Source: an uncultured Eubacteriales bacterium
GTDB lineage: Bacteria; Bacillota; Clostridia; Oscillospirales; Acutalibacteraceae
DNA length: 59,856 nucleotides
Assembly (NCBI GenBank): GCA_934445015.1
Contig: CAKSDJ010000005.1
Location: forward strand, 1 to 59,856
Reading direction: 5' to 3'
The position numbers and the translations under genes are program-made. The notes under the pieces were generated by a model. The model made no database searches. It was not told where the DNA came from and saw only the letters and a program-made list of their open reading frames with translations. Below, one piece after another: positions 1 through 8,896 of the stretch; the stretch's first letter is position 1; each line of letters opens with the position of its first letter.

Positions 1-618
1 GACTTTGTTGACAGCGAAAAAATAATTGTATGCGGTCACAGCGAGGGCGCAATGATTGCAACGCTGCTTACAAAAAGCGAAAAACTTTGCGGTATAATTT
101 TGTTGGGCGGAGCCTGTATGGGGTTAAAGGAAGCGCTTTTATACCAAAATTATTTGGTGCTTGGGCAGGCGCAGAATAAAAAGGGTGTTTTGGGTTGGTA
201 TTTGCGCGCGGTGCTTACTGAGGACAGGTTAGAAAAGCAAGTAACAAAGTTGTTTGACAAAGCACAAAAAAGTACGAAATCACGTTATTTTTATAACGGT
301 GCGTTTTTCAGTACCGCATATATGAAAGAACATTCGGCTTTAACCGTAAATAGTTATGTCGATATGATAAAAGACTTTAACGGTAAGGTTTTGGCTGTTA
401 CAGGCAAGGCGGATGTTCAGGCTGATTACAGTCGGTTGGATGCTATATCGCAGTTTGACAATGTTACGGTTTATACGCCTGATAATGTTAATCACGTTAT
501 GCGGAAAACAGATAGTAAAAATATACTCGGTGCAAAAAAGGAATACAAAAAAACGCTTAAAAATGATATAGACAAGGGCGTTAAAGATGCAATACTGACG
601 TGGTTAGACTGCCTTTAA
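1..618 (+). CDS. Alpha/beta hydrolase, 5'-truncated
   Basis: The reading frame is open from the first base of the window, so the true start lies upstream and about 205 C-terminal residues are visible. The nucleophile elbow G-H-S-E-G is encoded at about 34-48. A later G-K-A-D segment and N-H-V-M near the C-terminus fit the acid and histidine of the catalytic triad. This places it among serine hydrolases of the alpha/beta fold (esterase, lipase or acyl-aminoacyl hydrolase-like), but the substrate cannot be read from the sequence. No signal peptide can be judged because the N-terminus is missing. A hairpin terminator follows at once. Confidence 0.75.
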   Translation, partial: DFVDSEKIIVCGHSEGAMIATLLTKSEKLCGIILLGGACMGLKEALLYQNYLVLGQAQNKKGVLGWYLRAVLTEDRLEKQVTKLFDKAQKSTKSRYFYNGAFFSTAYMKEHSALTVNSYVDMIKDFNGKVLAVTGKADVQADYSRLDAISQFDNVTVYTPDNVNHVMRKTDSKNILGAKKEYKKTLKNDIDKGVKDAILTWLDCL

Positions 619-656
619 AACCGATAATTAAATAAACTAAAGTTATTATTTACACT

Positions 657-705
657 AAAAAACGATTCGACCGCCTAAATAAAAAACGGTTCGAATCGTT
701 TTAAA
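657..705. terminator. Bidirectional intrinsic terminator
   Basis: An inverted repeat with arms around AAAACGATTCGA and TCGAATCGTTTT, with one bulged base, lies between two convergent genes. It is A-rich on the left and T-rich on the right, so it can end the hydrolase gene on the plus strand and the TauE-like gene on the minus strand. Confidence 0.75.
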
Positions 706-726
706 TTATATTATTGCACCGCAAAA

Positions 727-1503
727 TCAGTTAAAAAACTTGAACGCCATAATTACCGCACCAAGCACAACAAGAACTATACCTGTGGCGCGATTAAGTG
801 TTTTTGGCTGTGCGCGGTTTGCTAATACAGCGGCAATCTGCGCCCATAAAAGCGTAAATACAACACACAATACCAATATCAAAACATCGGGCAGACCGCC
901 TATCGTAAAGTGTGAAATTGAACCCGTAAGCGCCGTAAATGTCATAATAAACACACTTGTGCCGACTGCGGTTTTTAATTCATAACCCATTACGCTTGTT
1001 AAAATCAAAAGAATCATCATACCGCCGCCGGCTCCTATAAAACCGCATATAAAGCCGATCAAAACACCGCATATCACCGATTGGATTGCCCGTTTTTTTG
1101 CAGAGACTTTGTTCATTGTCTCTTTAGTGGTCATAACGGGTCGCACAATAAATTTGACACCCAGCAAAAAAGTCATAAAAACAGAAAATCCGCCCATTGT
1201 TGTTGCAGGCACAAGACTTGCCGTGTAACTTCCGATTACGGTAAATACAAGCACGCTGACCATCATAATAAGCCCGTTTTTAATGTCCAAGTTTTTATTT
1301 TTATGATATGTATATGCCGATACCGCGCTTGCAAGCACGTCGGATGAAAGAGCAATTCCTACTGCCATATACGGGTCAATACCCAGAAAAGTAATCAACA
1401 TAGGGCTTATTACAGCAGCGGCACTCATACCTGCAAATCCGGTGCCGAGTCCGGCGCCCATTCCGGCAAAAAATGTTACTATGATTTTTAAAATAATGTT
1501 CAT
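727..1503 (-). CDS. TauE/SafE-family sulfite/sulfonate exporter-like membrane protein
   Basis: The 258-residue protein is almost entirely hydrophobic, with about eight predicted membrane segments. Its two glycine-rich half-repeats (G-A-G-L-G-T-G-F-A-G-M near the start and G-F-I-C-G-F-I-G-A-G-G-G-M in the middle) are typical of the TauE/SafE (former DUF81) family. Members of this family export or import sulfite, sulfonates or other small organic anions across the cytoplasmic membrane; the substrate is not inferable here. The start is ATG with a GGAAG element upstream. It forms a single-gene unit between a tRNA and a shared terminator. Confidence 0.85.
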   Translation of the reverse strand: MNIILKIIVTFFAGMGAGLGTGFAGMSAAAVISPMLITFLGIDPYMAVGIALSSDVLASAVSAYTYHKNKNLDIKNGLIMMVSVLVFTVIGSYTASLVPATTMGGFSVFMTFLLGVKFIVRPVMTTKETMNKVSAKKRAIQSVICGVLIGFICGFIGAGGGMMILLILTSVMGYELKTAVGTSVFIMTFTALTGSISHFTIGGLPDVLILVLCVVFTLLWAQIAAVLANRAQPKTLNRATGIVLVVLGAVIMAFKFFN

Positions 1504-1598
1504 ACAGTTATACTTCCGTTTCTAAATTGCTTCAGAATTTTTGTTTATAATGCGCATTGTCTCAAAAAAGTATTCTTCGCATATTGCTTTAAAAGTAA

Positions 1599-1627
1599 AA
1601 ATCCCGAGGACACAGTCTTCGGGATTT
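1599..1627 (-). terminator. Terminator of the tRNA-Leu gene
   Basis: The arms AAATCCCGA.GA and TC.TCGGGATTT (one wobble) sit directly downstream of the tRNA on the minus strand. They are followed on that strand by a T-rich run. Confidence 0.65.
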
Positions 1628-1633
1628 CAAACT

Positions 1634-1720
1634 TGGTGCCGGTGGCCGGACTCGAACCGGCACGCTGTCGCCAGCGGTGGATTTTGAGTCCACTACGTCT
1701 GCCAATTCCATCACACCGGC
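1634..1720 (-). tRNA. tRNA-Leu (anticodon CAA)
   Basis: Read on the minus strand, the acceptor arm GCCGGTG pairs with CACCGGC, followed by discriminator A and an encoded CCA. The anticodon stem GTGGA/TCCAC encloses the loop CTCAAAA, giving anticodon CAA for UUG codons. A long variable arm (class II tRNA) and the GGTTCGAGTCC T-arm are present. The length of about 87 bases including CCA fits tRNA-Leu. Confidence 0.95.
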
Positions 1721-1797
1721 ATATCAGTGCGAGAGTTATTATACAACATACTGAAAATAAAATCAAGTGTTAATTTTTATTTAATCAAAACATTGAT

Positions 1798-1838
1798 AAA
1801 AGGCGACAAACTGCAAATGTGCAAATTTATCGCCTTTT
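1798..1838 (-). terminator. Terminator downstream of yhaN-like gene
   Basis: Arms AAAAGGCGA and TCGCCTTTT flank a 23-base loop region 26 bases beyond the stop codon of the minus-strand SbcC-like gene. T residues follow on that strand. Confidence 0.6.
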
Positions 1839-1863
1839 AATACTTTAACCCGGTCGTGCTGTG

Positions 1864-4227
1864 CTAATTGTAAGGCTTTTGTATTTTTATGCCCTGTTTT
1901 GATGCTATATTGCAAACCGAATTATGGCAGGTAAAAAGTATACCCTGACCGTTTTCGCAATATCCGCTTAAAAACTTTATGGCGCGGTCCGTTCTGGCGT
2001 CGTCATACTGAGATAACGAGTCATCTAAAAATATCGGCAGCATATCATCGGGTGAGATAAGTGCCGCTATTGCAAGGCGCAGACTTAAATAAACCTGATT
2101 TGCGGTTCCCAAACTTAAATAACCCGATTCACGCATACCGAAAACATTTTTCTTTTCTACTGAAATATCAAGTGTGTCGGTGACATTTACGCTTTTGTAT
2201 TCTCCGTCGGTGAATTGCGAAAAAATGCTGTGCGTAAGTTTTTCAAGTTCACTGCCGTAACCGCGGCGCAGTTCATAAAAACTTGCCTCCAGAACCTCAA
2301 GTGCCGTGTCTATTGAGTTGCAAAATTCCTTTTTTGATTTCAAACGCTCGGCATATTCGTTTATTTCGTGCTTTAAATCTTCGGGATTTTCGCTGTTTTT
2401 AAAAGAGGTTTTAAGTTCGGTCGCAATTGTTGTGATGTCATCCTTGAGTTCAAAAAGTTTTTCGGTTACTTTTTGCAGTGCGTTTTTTGCCTCTTCAATA
2501 TTTACAGCATTATCCGTGCTCTCGGTCTGCAACTGCAATAACTTTTCTTTTGCCTGTTCGTAATCTATATTTGACAGGTCCTTGCTTAAATATGAAAGTT
2601 TGAGTTTTAACTGTTTTTGCAGGTCGGTCTGTGATTCAATTGCGGAAAGCTGCTTTTTTATGTGCTCAAGCGAATCGGAGTTTTCATATCGTGAAAAAAA
2701 CTTAAATACTTCATCAAGGTCGGCTTGCTTTTTTTGACTTTCGGCTTTTAAAGCTTCGGTTTTTGCATCAAGATCGGCTTGACGTTCTGCACGTACTGCC
2801 GCGTCTGTGTTAAGTGCCGCCGAAAGCACGTTTATACGCGAAACAGAGTTGTTTATTTCTTGCTGCAACATAATTTCGGATGATTTTATGTTTGAAAGTT
2901 CTGAATTAAGCCGGACGCACTCATTTTTAAGCGAGGCTGCCGATTTTTTGTTTTTTAGTTTAATAACAACCGCCAATACCAACAGCACAATACCGATAAT
3001 TGCGGCTGTTGCACCAATGTATGGGGATTTTAAAAGAAACGCTGCCGCCGTAACCGCAAAAAGTATTACCGAAAAAATTAGAAGTGTCAAAACCGCAGCG
3101 GTATTTTTGCTTTTCGGGTTGTCGAGTTTTTGCGCTGCATTTTTGATTTCGGCGTTAACAGTTGCAGCCCGTTTTGCAAGTTCGTCTTTTTGAAGTGTGA
3201 GTTTTTCAATTTTTCGGTTTAACTCCTCGGTTTGCTGCTTTGCGCTTTCGGGTGAATTTTGATCTTGTAATTTAATCGTTTCGCTTATACGTTCAATATC
3301 GTTTTGAATTTCACTGCAACGGTACGCCGTTTTTTCATATTTGTTTATTCCGAAATTCACCTTTTTAACAAACGTTTCATCAAGCGTTGAACCATCGCTT
3401 AGCCGCAGACCCGAATTTAATCTGTCAAGTTCTTTTTTTGTTTCTATGTATTCGCTTAGTTTTTCGCGGTTTTTAAAATCGTTTTCGCGGTCGGTTATGC
3501 TTTTAAGTTCGGTGTATTGACGGTATATTTTTTTGTATTCGGCATTTTTTTGAACAAGTTTTTCATTAAGTGCGGATTTTTTTCTGGCGTCGGCGTCGGC
3601 AATCTCAAGTCTTTTTTTAAGGTCGCCATACACGCGGTAATCCTCAACATAGGAGCCGGCTCTGCCTGTTTTTGAAATTATTTTGTTTTTAGCGTCAAAA
3701 AGATTTTTTTCAATTTTCTGATAAGAAATATCTTCGGCACCGGTAACCGCTATATTTGAAAGTTTTGCATTTATTTCGCCCGCGGCGGCACTGTCTTTTG
3801 CAAAATTTCTGCCGTCGTCAATGAAAAGACTTCGCTCAAAAGCAGCGGCGCTCATACCGAAAAACATTTTACCTATATTTTCAACGGTGTTTATTTGTTT
3901 TCCGAGCGTGGTATCGGTAAGCAGTATTCTGTCGGTAGAGTCCGATTTGCGAAATTCTCTTTCAAGGCAATAGTTTTTGCCGCCGTGTTCAAAATATATT
4001 CTGCCTGCCATAGTGCTGCCGTCCCAGGGGGTATATTTTTGGCGTACACTGTCTGACAAATTCTGGCTTTTTTTGCCTGTTCCGAAAAACATCGCTTTTA
4101 TAAATGCGGCTACGGTGCTTTTACCGTCTTCATTGTTGCCGTAAATCACATTAAGCCCGTTGCCCAGTTCAAGCGTAAAATCTTTAAGTCCGCCGAAAGC
4201 GGATATATATATTTTGTCAATCTTCAT
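1864..4227 (-). CDS. yhaN: YhaN/SbcC-like AAA ATPase with central coiled coil
   Basis: The 787-residue protein begins with an SMC/Rad50-type ATPase half carrying Walker A G-N-N-E-D-G-K-S-T (about residues 32-40). Long coiled coils follow on either side of two hydrophobic segments near the middle. The C-terminal half has a signature L-S-L-G-T region and Walker B P-I-F-L-D-D-S. The architecture matches Bacillus YhaN rather than classical SbcC. The gene overlaps the upstream YhaO-like nuclease by 11 bases, so the two likely form an SbcCD-like DNA end-processing complex. The ATG at 4227 is chosen because GAGGT lies 8 bases before it; an upstream in-frame GTG overlaps that ribosome binding site. 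Confidence 0.85.
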   Translation of the reverse strand: MKIDKIYISAFGGLKDFTLELGNGLNVIYGNNEDGKSTVAAFIKAMFFGTGKKSQNLSDSVRQKYTPWDGSTMAGRIYFEHGGKNYCLEREFRKSDSTDRILLTDTTLGKQINTVENIGKMFFGMSAAAFERSLFIDDGRNFAKDSAAAGEINAKLSNIAVTGAEDISYQKIEKNLFDAKNKIISKTGRAGSYVEDYRVYGDLKKRLEIADADARKKSALNEKLVQKNAEYKKIYRQYTELKSITDRENDFKNREKLSEYIETKKELDRLNSGLRLSDGSTLDETFVKKVNFGINKYEKTAYRCSEIQNDIERISETIKLQDQNSPESAKQQTEELNRKIEKLTLQKDELAKRAATVNAEIKNAAQKLDNPKSKNTAAVLTLLIFSVILFAVTAAAFLLKSPYIGATAAIIGIVLLVLAVVIKLKNKKSAASLKNECVRLNSELSNIKSSEIMLQQEINNSVSRINVLSAALNTDAAVRAERQADLDAKTEALKAESQKKQADLDEVFKFFSRYENSDSLEHIKKQLSAIESQTDLQKQLKLKLSYLSKDLSNIDYEQAKEKLLQLQTESTDNAVNIEEAKNALQKVTEKLFELKDDITTIATELKTSFKNSENPEDLKHEINEYAERLKSKKEFCNSIDTALEVLEASFYELRRGYGSELEKLTHSIFSQFTDGEYKSVNVTDTLDISVEKKNVFGMRESGYLSLGTANQVYLSLRLAIAALISPDDMLPIFLDDSLSQYDDARTDRAIKFLSGYCENGQGILFTCHNSVCNIASKQGIKIQKPYN

Positions 4228-5347
4228 CGTATAATACCTCACCGCGGAATGCTTTAAGACCGATATTAAGTGCTGCTCTCAACTTTTCTTTTTCATCGTC
4301 TGCAGCCGACTCTATTTTGCTTAACATATTTTTTACAAAAATACCTTTCAGGGTATGCTCTGCCGCAAGGCTTTCAAAATCTGCCTTTATGTCGGTTTTG
4401 TCTTTTACCTTGGCAAAATAAACACTTTCATTTAATCTGCTTGTGATTTCTGGTATTGAAATTACGGCTTCTACATCAATACTTCCCGTAATAATTATTT
4501 TATAAAGGTTTTCTGTGTAGTTTTCAGAATATTTTTGCTTTAAAAATTCAATAATTTTTTCTGCAATTTCATTTGAGTTAGCCGAATCGGTAATATCGGC
4601 TGTTTCATAAAGGTGCATTCTTTTTGCCGTTGGTACAAATTGTAAATTACAAACGCCCTTTGATACCTCGCCTAAATACACGCCTTTTTCGCCAAGCTCG
4701 TCAAATCCCTGACCTTCTGCACAGCCGCAATAGGCAAAATATGTGTTGCCGGCCTTTAATATGTCGGTACGTTTATGCACGTGACCCAGCGCTATATAGT
4801 CCATATCGCTGCTTTCAATAAAACCGGTTGTTATCGGGTTATAGTTTGCACCGAGGTCTTGTCTTAATTCACCGTGAATACACATAATGTTTATAAAACC
4901 GCTATCGGGCGTCAGTGTAAAGTGCGGCTCACCCTTAACATATACCTCTTTAAACGACCTGCCGTAAACCCTTGTGTTAAGGTCAGAAAATTCAACAAAA
5001 CAATCCTTTGTATCTAATACATATAAATTTTCGGGCAAATCGTATTTTTTAAAAGGCGAGTCGGCGTTTAACGGGTCGTGGTTGCCGGCTGCGAATACTA
5101 TTTTTGTCTGCGGTATATGTTCAAAACACTCAAAAACCCTGTCGGTAAATGCTTTGTCAATATTGTTTGAGTTAAACAGATCCCCTGCAATAAGCAATAT
5201 GTCTACGTAGTTTTCTCTTGCAAGGTTTATGATTTTTTCAAACGTTATAAGAGTTTCTGCCTGTCGGCTTTTTGCGCGCGAGCCTAAAAAACTTTCGGCC
5301 GCACCTATATGTAAGTCTGCACAGTGTAAAATTTTAACGGAATTCAT
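4217..5347 (-). CDS. yhaO: YhaO/SbcD-like DNA repair metallophosphoesterase
   Basis: The 376-residue protein carries the calcineurin-like phosphoesterase motifs in order: H-C-A-D-L-H-I-G, A-G-D-L-F, A-A-G-N-H-D-P, C-I-H-G-E and A-L-G-H-V-H. These bind two metal ions and define the SbcD/Mre11 nuclease superfamily. With the overlapping ATPase gene downstream it should form a nuclease-ATPase complex acting on DNA ends or hairpins in the cytoplasm. The start ATG has AAAGGAT upstream. The gene is transcribed away from the adjacent polysaccharide deacetylase across a 149-base divergent spacer. Confidence 0.88.
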   Translation of the reverse strand: MNSVKILHCADLHIGAAESFLGSRAKSRQAETLITFEKIINLARENYVDILLIAGDLFNSNNIDKAFTDRVFECFEHIPQTKIVFAAGNHDPLNADSPFKKYDLPENLYVLDTKDCFVEFSDLNTRVYGRSFKEVYVKGEPHFTLTPDSGFINIMCIHGELRQDLGANYNPITTGFIESSDMDYIALGHVHKRTDILKAGNTYFAYCGCAEGQGFDELGEKGVYLGEVSKGVCNLQFVPTAKRMHLYETADITDSANSNEIAEKIIEFLKQKYSENYTENLYKIIITGSIDVEAVISIPEITSRLNESVYFAKVKDKTDIKADFESLAAEHTLKGIFVKNMLSKIESAADDEKEKLRAALNIGLKAFRGEVLYDED

Positions 5348-5450
5348 AAGCAGTATCCTTTATATATGTTATAAATACATTATAGCATTTGTTTCGACAT
5401 ATTTAAAGTGTTTATTTGACAATTGTTTTATATTGTAATCGTTTTGTAAT

Positions 5451-5478
5451 TTGTATTTTTTTGTCTGTGTGGTATAAT
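5451..5478 (+). promoter_or_regulatory. Probable sigma-A promoter with extended -10
   Basis: TTGTAT is separated by 16 bases from TATAAT, which is preceded by TGG (an extended -10 element). The start codon of the deacetylase gene lies 19 bases further on, so the leader is very short. Confidence 0.6.
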
Positions 5479-5496
5479 TAGCAGAGCAGGGGGATA

Positions 5497-6534
5497 ATGG
5501 ATATGGAATTTTTTAAAAATAAAACCAATATTGCGTTTTTGCTTATAATACTTATACTTACGGCGGCACTTGCAACAACGGTATATATTGCGTATAACAA
5601 TCATAGTGAGTACGTGGCGATAAACGCAAACCTTTCGGAAAACGATACTTCTCTTAAAGAAGCGGAACAAAAGATTAAAGAGTACAGCGAAAAAATCGAA
5701 CAGTATGACTCTGCTGCGGCACAAAACGAACAGGAAAAGGCGGAACTTAACTCAAAACTGCAATCCGCATTGGAAGAAAAGAAAAAATTAGAGCAGGAAA
5801 ACAGTAATTTAAAAACTCAACTTGAACAACTTGCCGCAAAAAAGCGCCGTGAAGAATTACAGGCGCAAATAGCACTCAGAAACGTTAATCAGGCAGATAC
5901 TGCAGAGAGCGGTATCTGCTATCTTACGTTTGATGACGGGCCGTCGGATAATACGCTTAAAATTTTGGATATACTTGACTCATACGGTATAAAGGCTACG
6001 TTTTTTGTTGTGGGCACAGCCAAAACCGAATACTTACCTATTATTCAAAGCCGCGGTCACACAATAGGCCTGCACACGGCATCCCACAACTATTCTGCGG
6101 TTTATGCCAATGTTGACAGTTATCTTGCGGATATAAGCCGCGTGTCGGATATTGTGTACAATACCATAGGTATCCGCAGTAATATAATGCGGTTTCCCGG
6201 CGGAAGCAGTAACAAAGTAAGCGAAAAATACTGCAAAGGTATAATGACAGATCTTACCGTGCGAATGCCAAGCCTCGGATATTCGTATTTTGACTGGAAT
6301 GTGAGTTCGGGCGACGCTGCGGCAGTGCGTGTGCCTGCCGAAAAAATAGTTAACAATGTGCTATCAAACGCGCCCGGCAAAAGCAGCATATGCGTTCTTA
6401 TGCACGACACGTCAGCCAAAACAACCACCGTTGAGGCGCTGCCTTCAATAATTGAGGGGCTTGACGCCATGGGCTTTCGGTTTGCGCCCCTTGCCGCCGA
6501 AAGTTACGGTTTTCACCAGTCGGTAAATAACTGA
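5497..6534 (+). CDS. Membrane-anchored polysaccharide deacetylase with coiled-coil stalk
   Basis: This 345-residue protein has a membrane segment at about residues 12-30 and a charged coiled coil at about 40-130. A NodB-type carbohydrate esterase domain follows. All NodB motifs are visible: T-F-D-D-G-P (metal-binding Asp), H-T-A-S-H (metal-binding His pair), R-F-P-G-G, D-W-N and L-M-H-D-T. Such enzymes remove N-acetyl groups from peptidoglycan or related glycans outside the membrane. The coiled coil may act as a spacer or oligomerisation stalk. The ribosome binding site AGGGGGA precedes the ATG. Confidence 0.88.
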   Translation: MDMEFFKNKTNIAFLLIILILTAALATTVYIAYNNHSEYVAINANLSENDTSLKEAEQKIKEYSEKIEQYDSAAAQNEQEKAELNSKLQSALEEKKKLEQENSNLKTQLEQLAAKKRREELQAQIALRNVNQADTAESGICYLTFDDGPSDNTLKILDILDSYGIKATFFVVGTAKTEYLPIIQSRGHTIGLHTASHNYSAVYANVDSYLADISRVSDIVYNTIGIRSNIMRFPGGSSNKVSEKYCKGIMTDLTVRMPSLGYSYFDWNVSSGDAAAVRVPAEKIVNNVLSNAPGKSSICVLMHDTSAKTTTVEALPSIIEGLDAMGFRFAPLAAESYGFHQSVNN

Positions 6535-6592
6535 TATAATTATCTTGACAACACTATCCGCTAAAGGTACAATTATCTTTGGCGGTGATTTT

Positions 6593-7321
6593 TTGAAATC
6601 CAAATCTTTAAGTGCCGTAAGCACGGTTATGTATTTTATTTGTGCCGTTGCAACGGTTTGTTTGATTTTGCCTGCCTTTACCGATTTTCACTGCTCACAC
6701 AGTGAAAAGTTTGTTACGGGGCTTATTATATTTGTCCTCGGATTTACGGCATCAAAATTCAGATGTCTTGCCTCAAGCAGCGAAAAGGCAGTTTTGATAA
6801 TGAAAAAAACTTTGATATGGCTTTTTGCGGTCTATATATTTATAGTTATTGATTTTACACTTATAAGCGACAGTTTCGGCAGAAATATCTCAAATATTTT
6901 TATGTTAAACGGTGAGCAACTGCGGTTGTATGTTTCACAAAAAGTGAATTTTATACCTTTTAAAACGGTAAAACTTTTTATAAGCGCTTACAATTCGGGC
7001 GTTTTGGAACCGTACATTGTTTTTGAAAATATATTGGGTAACATATTTGTTTTTATGCCGTTTGCATTGTTTTTGCCGATTGTTTTTACCCGTATCGATT
7101 CGGTAGTTAAATTTTTGATCTGCATATCTGTTTCGGTTGTTGTTATTGAGCTGTTGCAGCTTCTGTTTCTTACCGGTTCTGCCGATATTGATGATTTTAT
7201 ATTAAACGTATCGGGTGCAACAGCGGCGTACGGCATACTTAAAATCAGGGGCGTTAAACGCGCGGTAAACACATTTATTTTCGGCAAAAAGCAGGGTGAA
7301 GATTTTGAAGGTAAAAGCTAA
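6593..7321 (+). CDS. VanZ-family membrane protein (first copy)
   Basis: About 242 residues with five predicted membrane segments. The VanZ-type features are N-F-I-P-F near the middle and E-N-I-L-G-N-I-F-V-F-M-P-F and D-I-D-D-F-I-L-N-V in the second half. VanZ proteins have been linked to low-level teicoplanin resistance, but the biochemical role is unknown. The TTG at 6593 is chosen because the ribosome binding site GGCGGTGAT sits just before it. An in-frame TTG at 6545 would add 16 residues that do not look like family sequence. The end overlaps ispE by 17 bases. Confidence 0.8.
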   Translation: MKSKSLSAVSTVMYFICAVATVCLILPAFTDFHCSHSEKFVTGLIIFVLGFTASKFRCLASSSEKAVLIMKKTLIWLFAVYIFIVIDFTLISDSFGRNISNIFMLNGEQLRLYVSQKVNFIPFKTVKLFISAYNSGVLEPYIVFENILGNIFVFMPFALFLPIVFTRIDSVVKFLICISVSVVVIELLQLLFLTGSADIDDFILNVSGATAAYGILKIRGVKRAVNTFIFGKKQGEDFEGKS

Positions 7322-8144
7322 CGCAAAAATAAACCTTACTCTTGATATTACCGGCAAAAGAGATGACGGTTATCATATTATAGACTCTGTTTTTCAGTCG
7401 GTGGCGCTGTGCGATGAACTCAGCGTGGAAAAAGCCGACAAAATAACGGTTTGTTGCGATGTCGGTGAAATTGAAAACGAGTCGAACATAGCGTTCAGGG
7501 CGGCGCAAATTTTTTTTGAGCAAAATAATATCGCAGGCGGCGCAAAAATTACCGTAAAAAAACATATACCTCTTACTTCGGGTATGGGCGGCGGCAGCGC
7601 AGATGCCGCGGCGGTTATTTCGGCGCTTGATATAATTTATAAAACAAAGCTTTCTAAAAAGCAGTTGCGTCGTATTGCGTTGCTTTCGGGTGCGGATGTT
7701 CCGTTTTGCATAACAGGCGGCACGGCGCGCGTAGGCGGCGTGGGTGAAAAAATAGAAGAGTTGCCCACAATGCCTGATTGCGGCATTTTGTTGCTAAAAC
7801 ACGGCGTTAAGCAATCAACAGCCGATATGTATAAAAAAATTGACGCATATCCTCAAAAAAAGCGTTATACCGACGCTGTTGTCGGCGGAATTATAAACGG
7901 AGATCTGAATGTGATCTGTAATAATGTGTCAAATGCCTTTTCCGGTGTCTGCAATAATACCGAAATAATTGATGCCGTTAATACAACAAATCCGTTATGC
8001 TGTTCTGTTTCGGGCAGCGGACCTACCGTATTTGCAATATATAACAGTAAAGAGCAGGCAGAAGACGCCTCAAAACAACTAAAAAATATGGGGTACTGCC
8101 CAATGGTTACTCAGCCGATCTCAAAAGGCATAATGTTTGAATAA
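7305..8144 (+). CDS. ispE: 4-diphosphocytidyl-2-C-methyl-D-erythritol kinase
   Basis: This is a GHMP kinase of about 279 residues that phosphorylates CDP-methylerythritol in the non-mevalonate isoprenoid pathway. The N-terminal A-N-A-K-I-N-L-T-L-D motif, the ATP-binding loop P-L-T-S-G-M-G-G-G-S-A-D-A-A-A and the late S-G-S-G-P-T-V-F-A glycine motif are all present. I prefer the TTG at 7305, preceded by AGGGTGA, because it gives the usual family start M-K-V-K-A-N-A-K; a GTG at 7296 is possible. It overlaps the VanZ gene, so translation is probably coupled. Confidence 0.93.
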   Translation: MKVKANAKINLTLDITGKRDDGYHIIDSVFQSVALCDELSVEKADKITVCCDVGEIENESNIAFRAAQIFFEQNNIAGGAKITVKKHIPLTSGMGGGSADAAAVISALDIIYKTKLSKKQLRRIALLSGADVPFCITGGTARVGGVGEKIEELPTMPDCGILLLKHGVKQSTADMYKKIDAYPQKKRYTDAVVGGIINGDLNVICNNVSNAFSGVCNNTEIIDAVNTTNPLCCSVSGSGPTVFAIYNSKEQAEDASKQLKNMGYCPMVTQPISKGIMFE

Positions 8145-8198
8145 AAAAATTCGCTTTTGTCAATAGTTAAAATATAACTTTTTGACAGGAGCATTTTT

Positions 8199-8822
8199 AT
8201 GAAAACAAATTTAAGGAAAAATATTGAACTCGGTGTGCTGTTCGGACTTATATGTTCTGTGATATTAAGTTTTGCAAGGTTTGACGCCCGTTGTGATGAA
8301 CTCAGAAACAATGTGTTAAGACTTCACATAATAGCGAATTCCGACAGTGCCGCCGATCAAAAATTAAAACTTGATGTTCGCGATGAAATACTTGAATCAT
8401 CGCTGGATATATTCAACGGCTGCACCGATATTACCTCTGCCTGCGATATAGCCGAAACGCAGCTCAGAGCGATAAGCGAAAAAGCCGACGCTGTTATAAA
8501 ACAAAACGGTTTTGATTACTCTGCAAATGCTACTGTGGGCAATTCATATTTTGAAACAAGAGAGTATGACGACTTTACACTGCCGGCAGGTACTTATAAA
8601 TCGCTTATAGTAAGATTGGGTGAGGGTAAGGGTAAAAATTGGTGGTGCGTTGTTTTTCCGTGCGTTTGTGTCCCGTCGGCAAGTAATGCGGAACTTTCAG
8701 ACAGTGTATCGCAGGATGCCGCAGAAACCGCCGAAAACCCTCAAAAATATGTTATGAAGTTCAAAACAGCCGAAATTTACGAAAAATTTAAGAACTTTTT
8801 TGAAAAAACCCGTGAAAATTAA
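8199..8822 (+). CDS. spoIIR: Stage II sporulation protein R
   Basis: The 207-residue protein has an N-terminal membrane or signal segment and then the SpoIIR hallmark L-R-L-H-I-I-A-N-S-D-S followed by Q-K-L-K-L-D-V-R-D. A late G-K-N-W-W-C-V-V-F-P-C motif is also typical. In Bacillus, SpoIIR is made in the forespore and signals across the septum to activate SpoIIGA, which processes pro-sigma-E. Its presence supports an endospore-forming host. A GACAGGAG ribosome binding site precedes the ATG. Confidence 0.92.
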   Translation: MKTNLRKNIELGVLFGLICSVILSFARFDARCDELRNNVLRLHIIANSDSAADQKLKLDVRDEILESSLDIFNGCTDITSACDIAETQLRAISEKADAVIKQNGFDYSANATVGNSYFETREYDDFTLPAGTYKSLIVRLGEGKGKNWWCVVFPCVCVPSASNAELSDSVSQDAAETAENPQKYVMKFKTAEIYEKFKNFFEKTREN

Positions 8823-8832
8823 AAAATTATGC

Positions 8833-8861
8833 TTGCATTTTTAAGTTAAATGTGATAATAT
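8833..8861 (+). promoter_or_regulatory. Sigma-A type promoter upstream of rpmE
   Basis: TTGCAT and TAATAT are separated by 17 bases and lie 36 bases before the L31 start codon. This matches vegetative promoter geometry. Confidence 0.6.
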
Positions 8862-8896
8862 TCTAATGTTACTATGAATGAAAGGGGTGACTAAGG

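Noticed and set aside
1545..1766. Open frame across the tRNA-Leu gene on the minus strand
   Set aside because: It spans the tRNA and its terminator; no ribosome binding site or family match.
4227..4242. GTG at 4242 as the YhaN start
   Set aside because: The GTG is part of the GTGAGGT ribosome binding site for the ATG at 4227.
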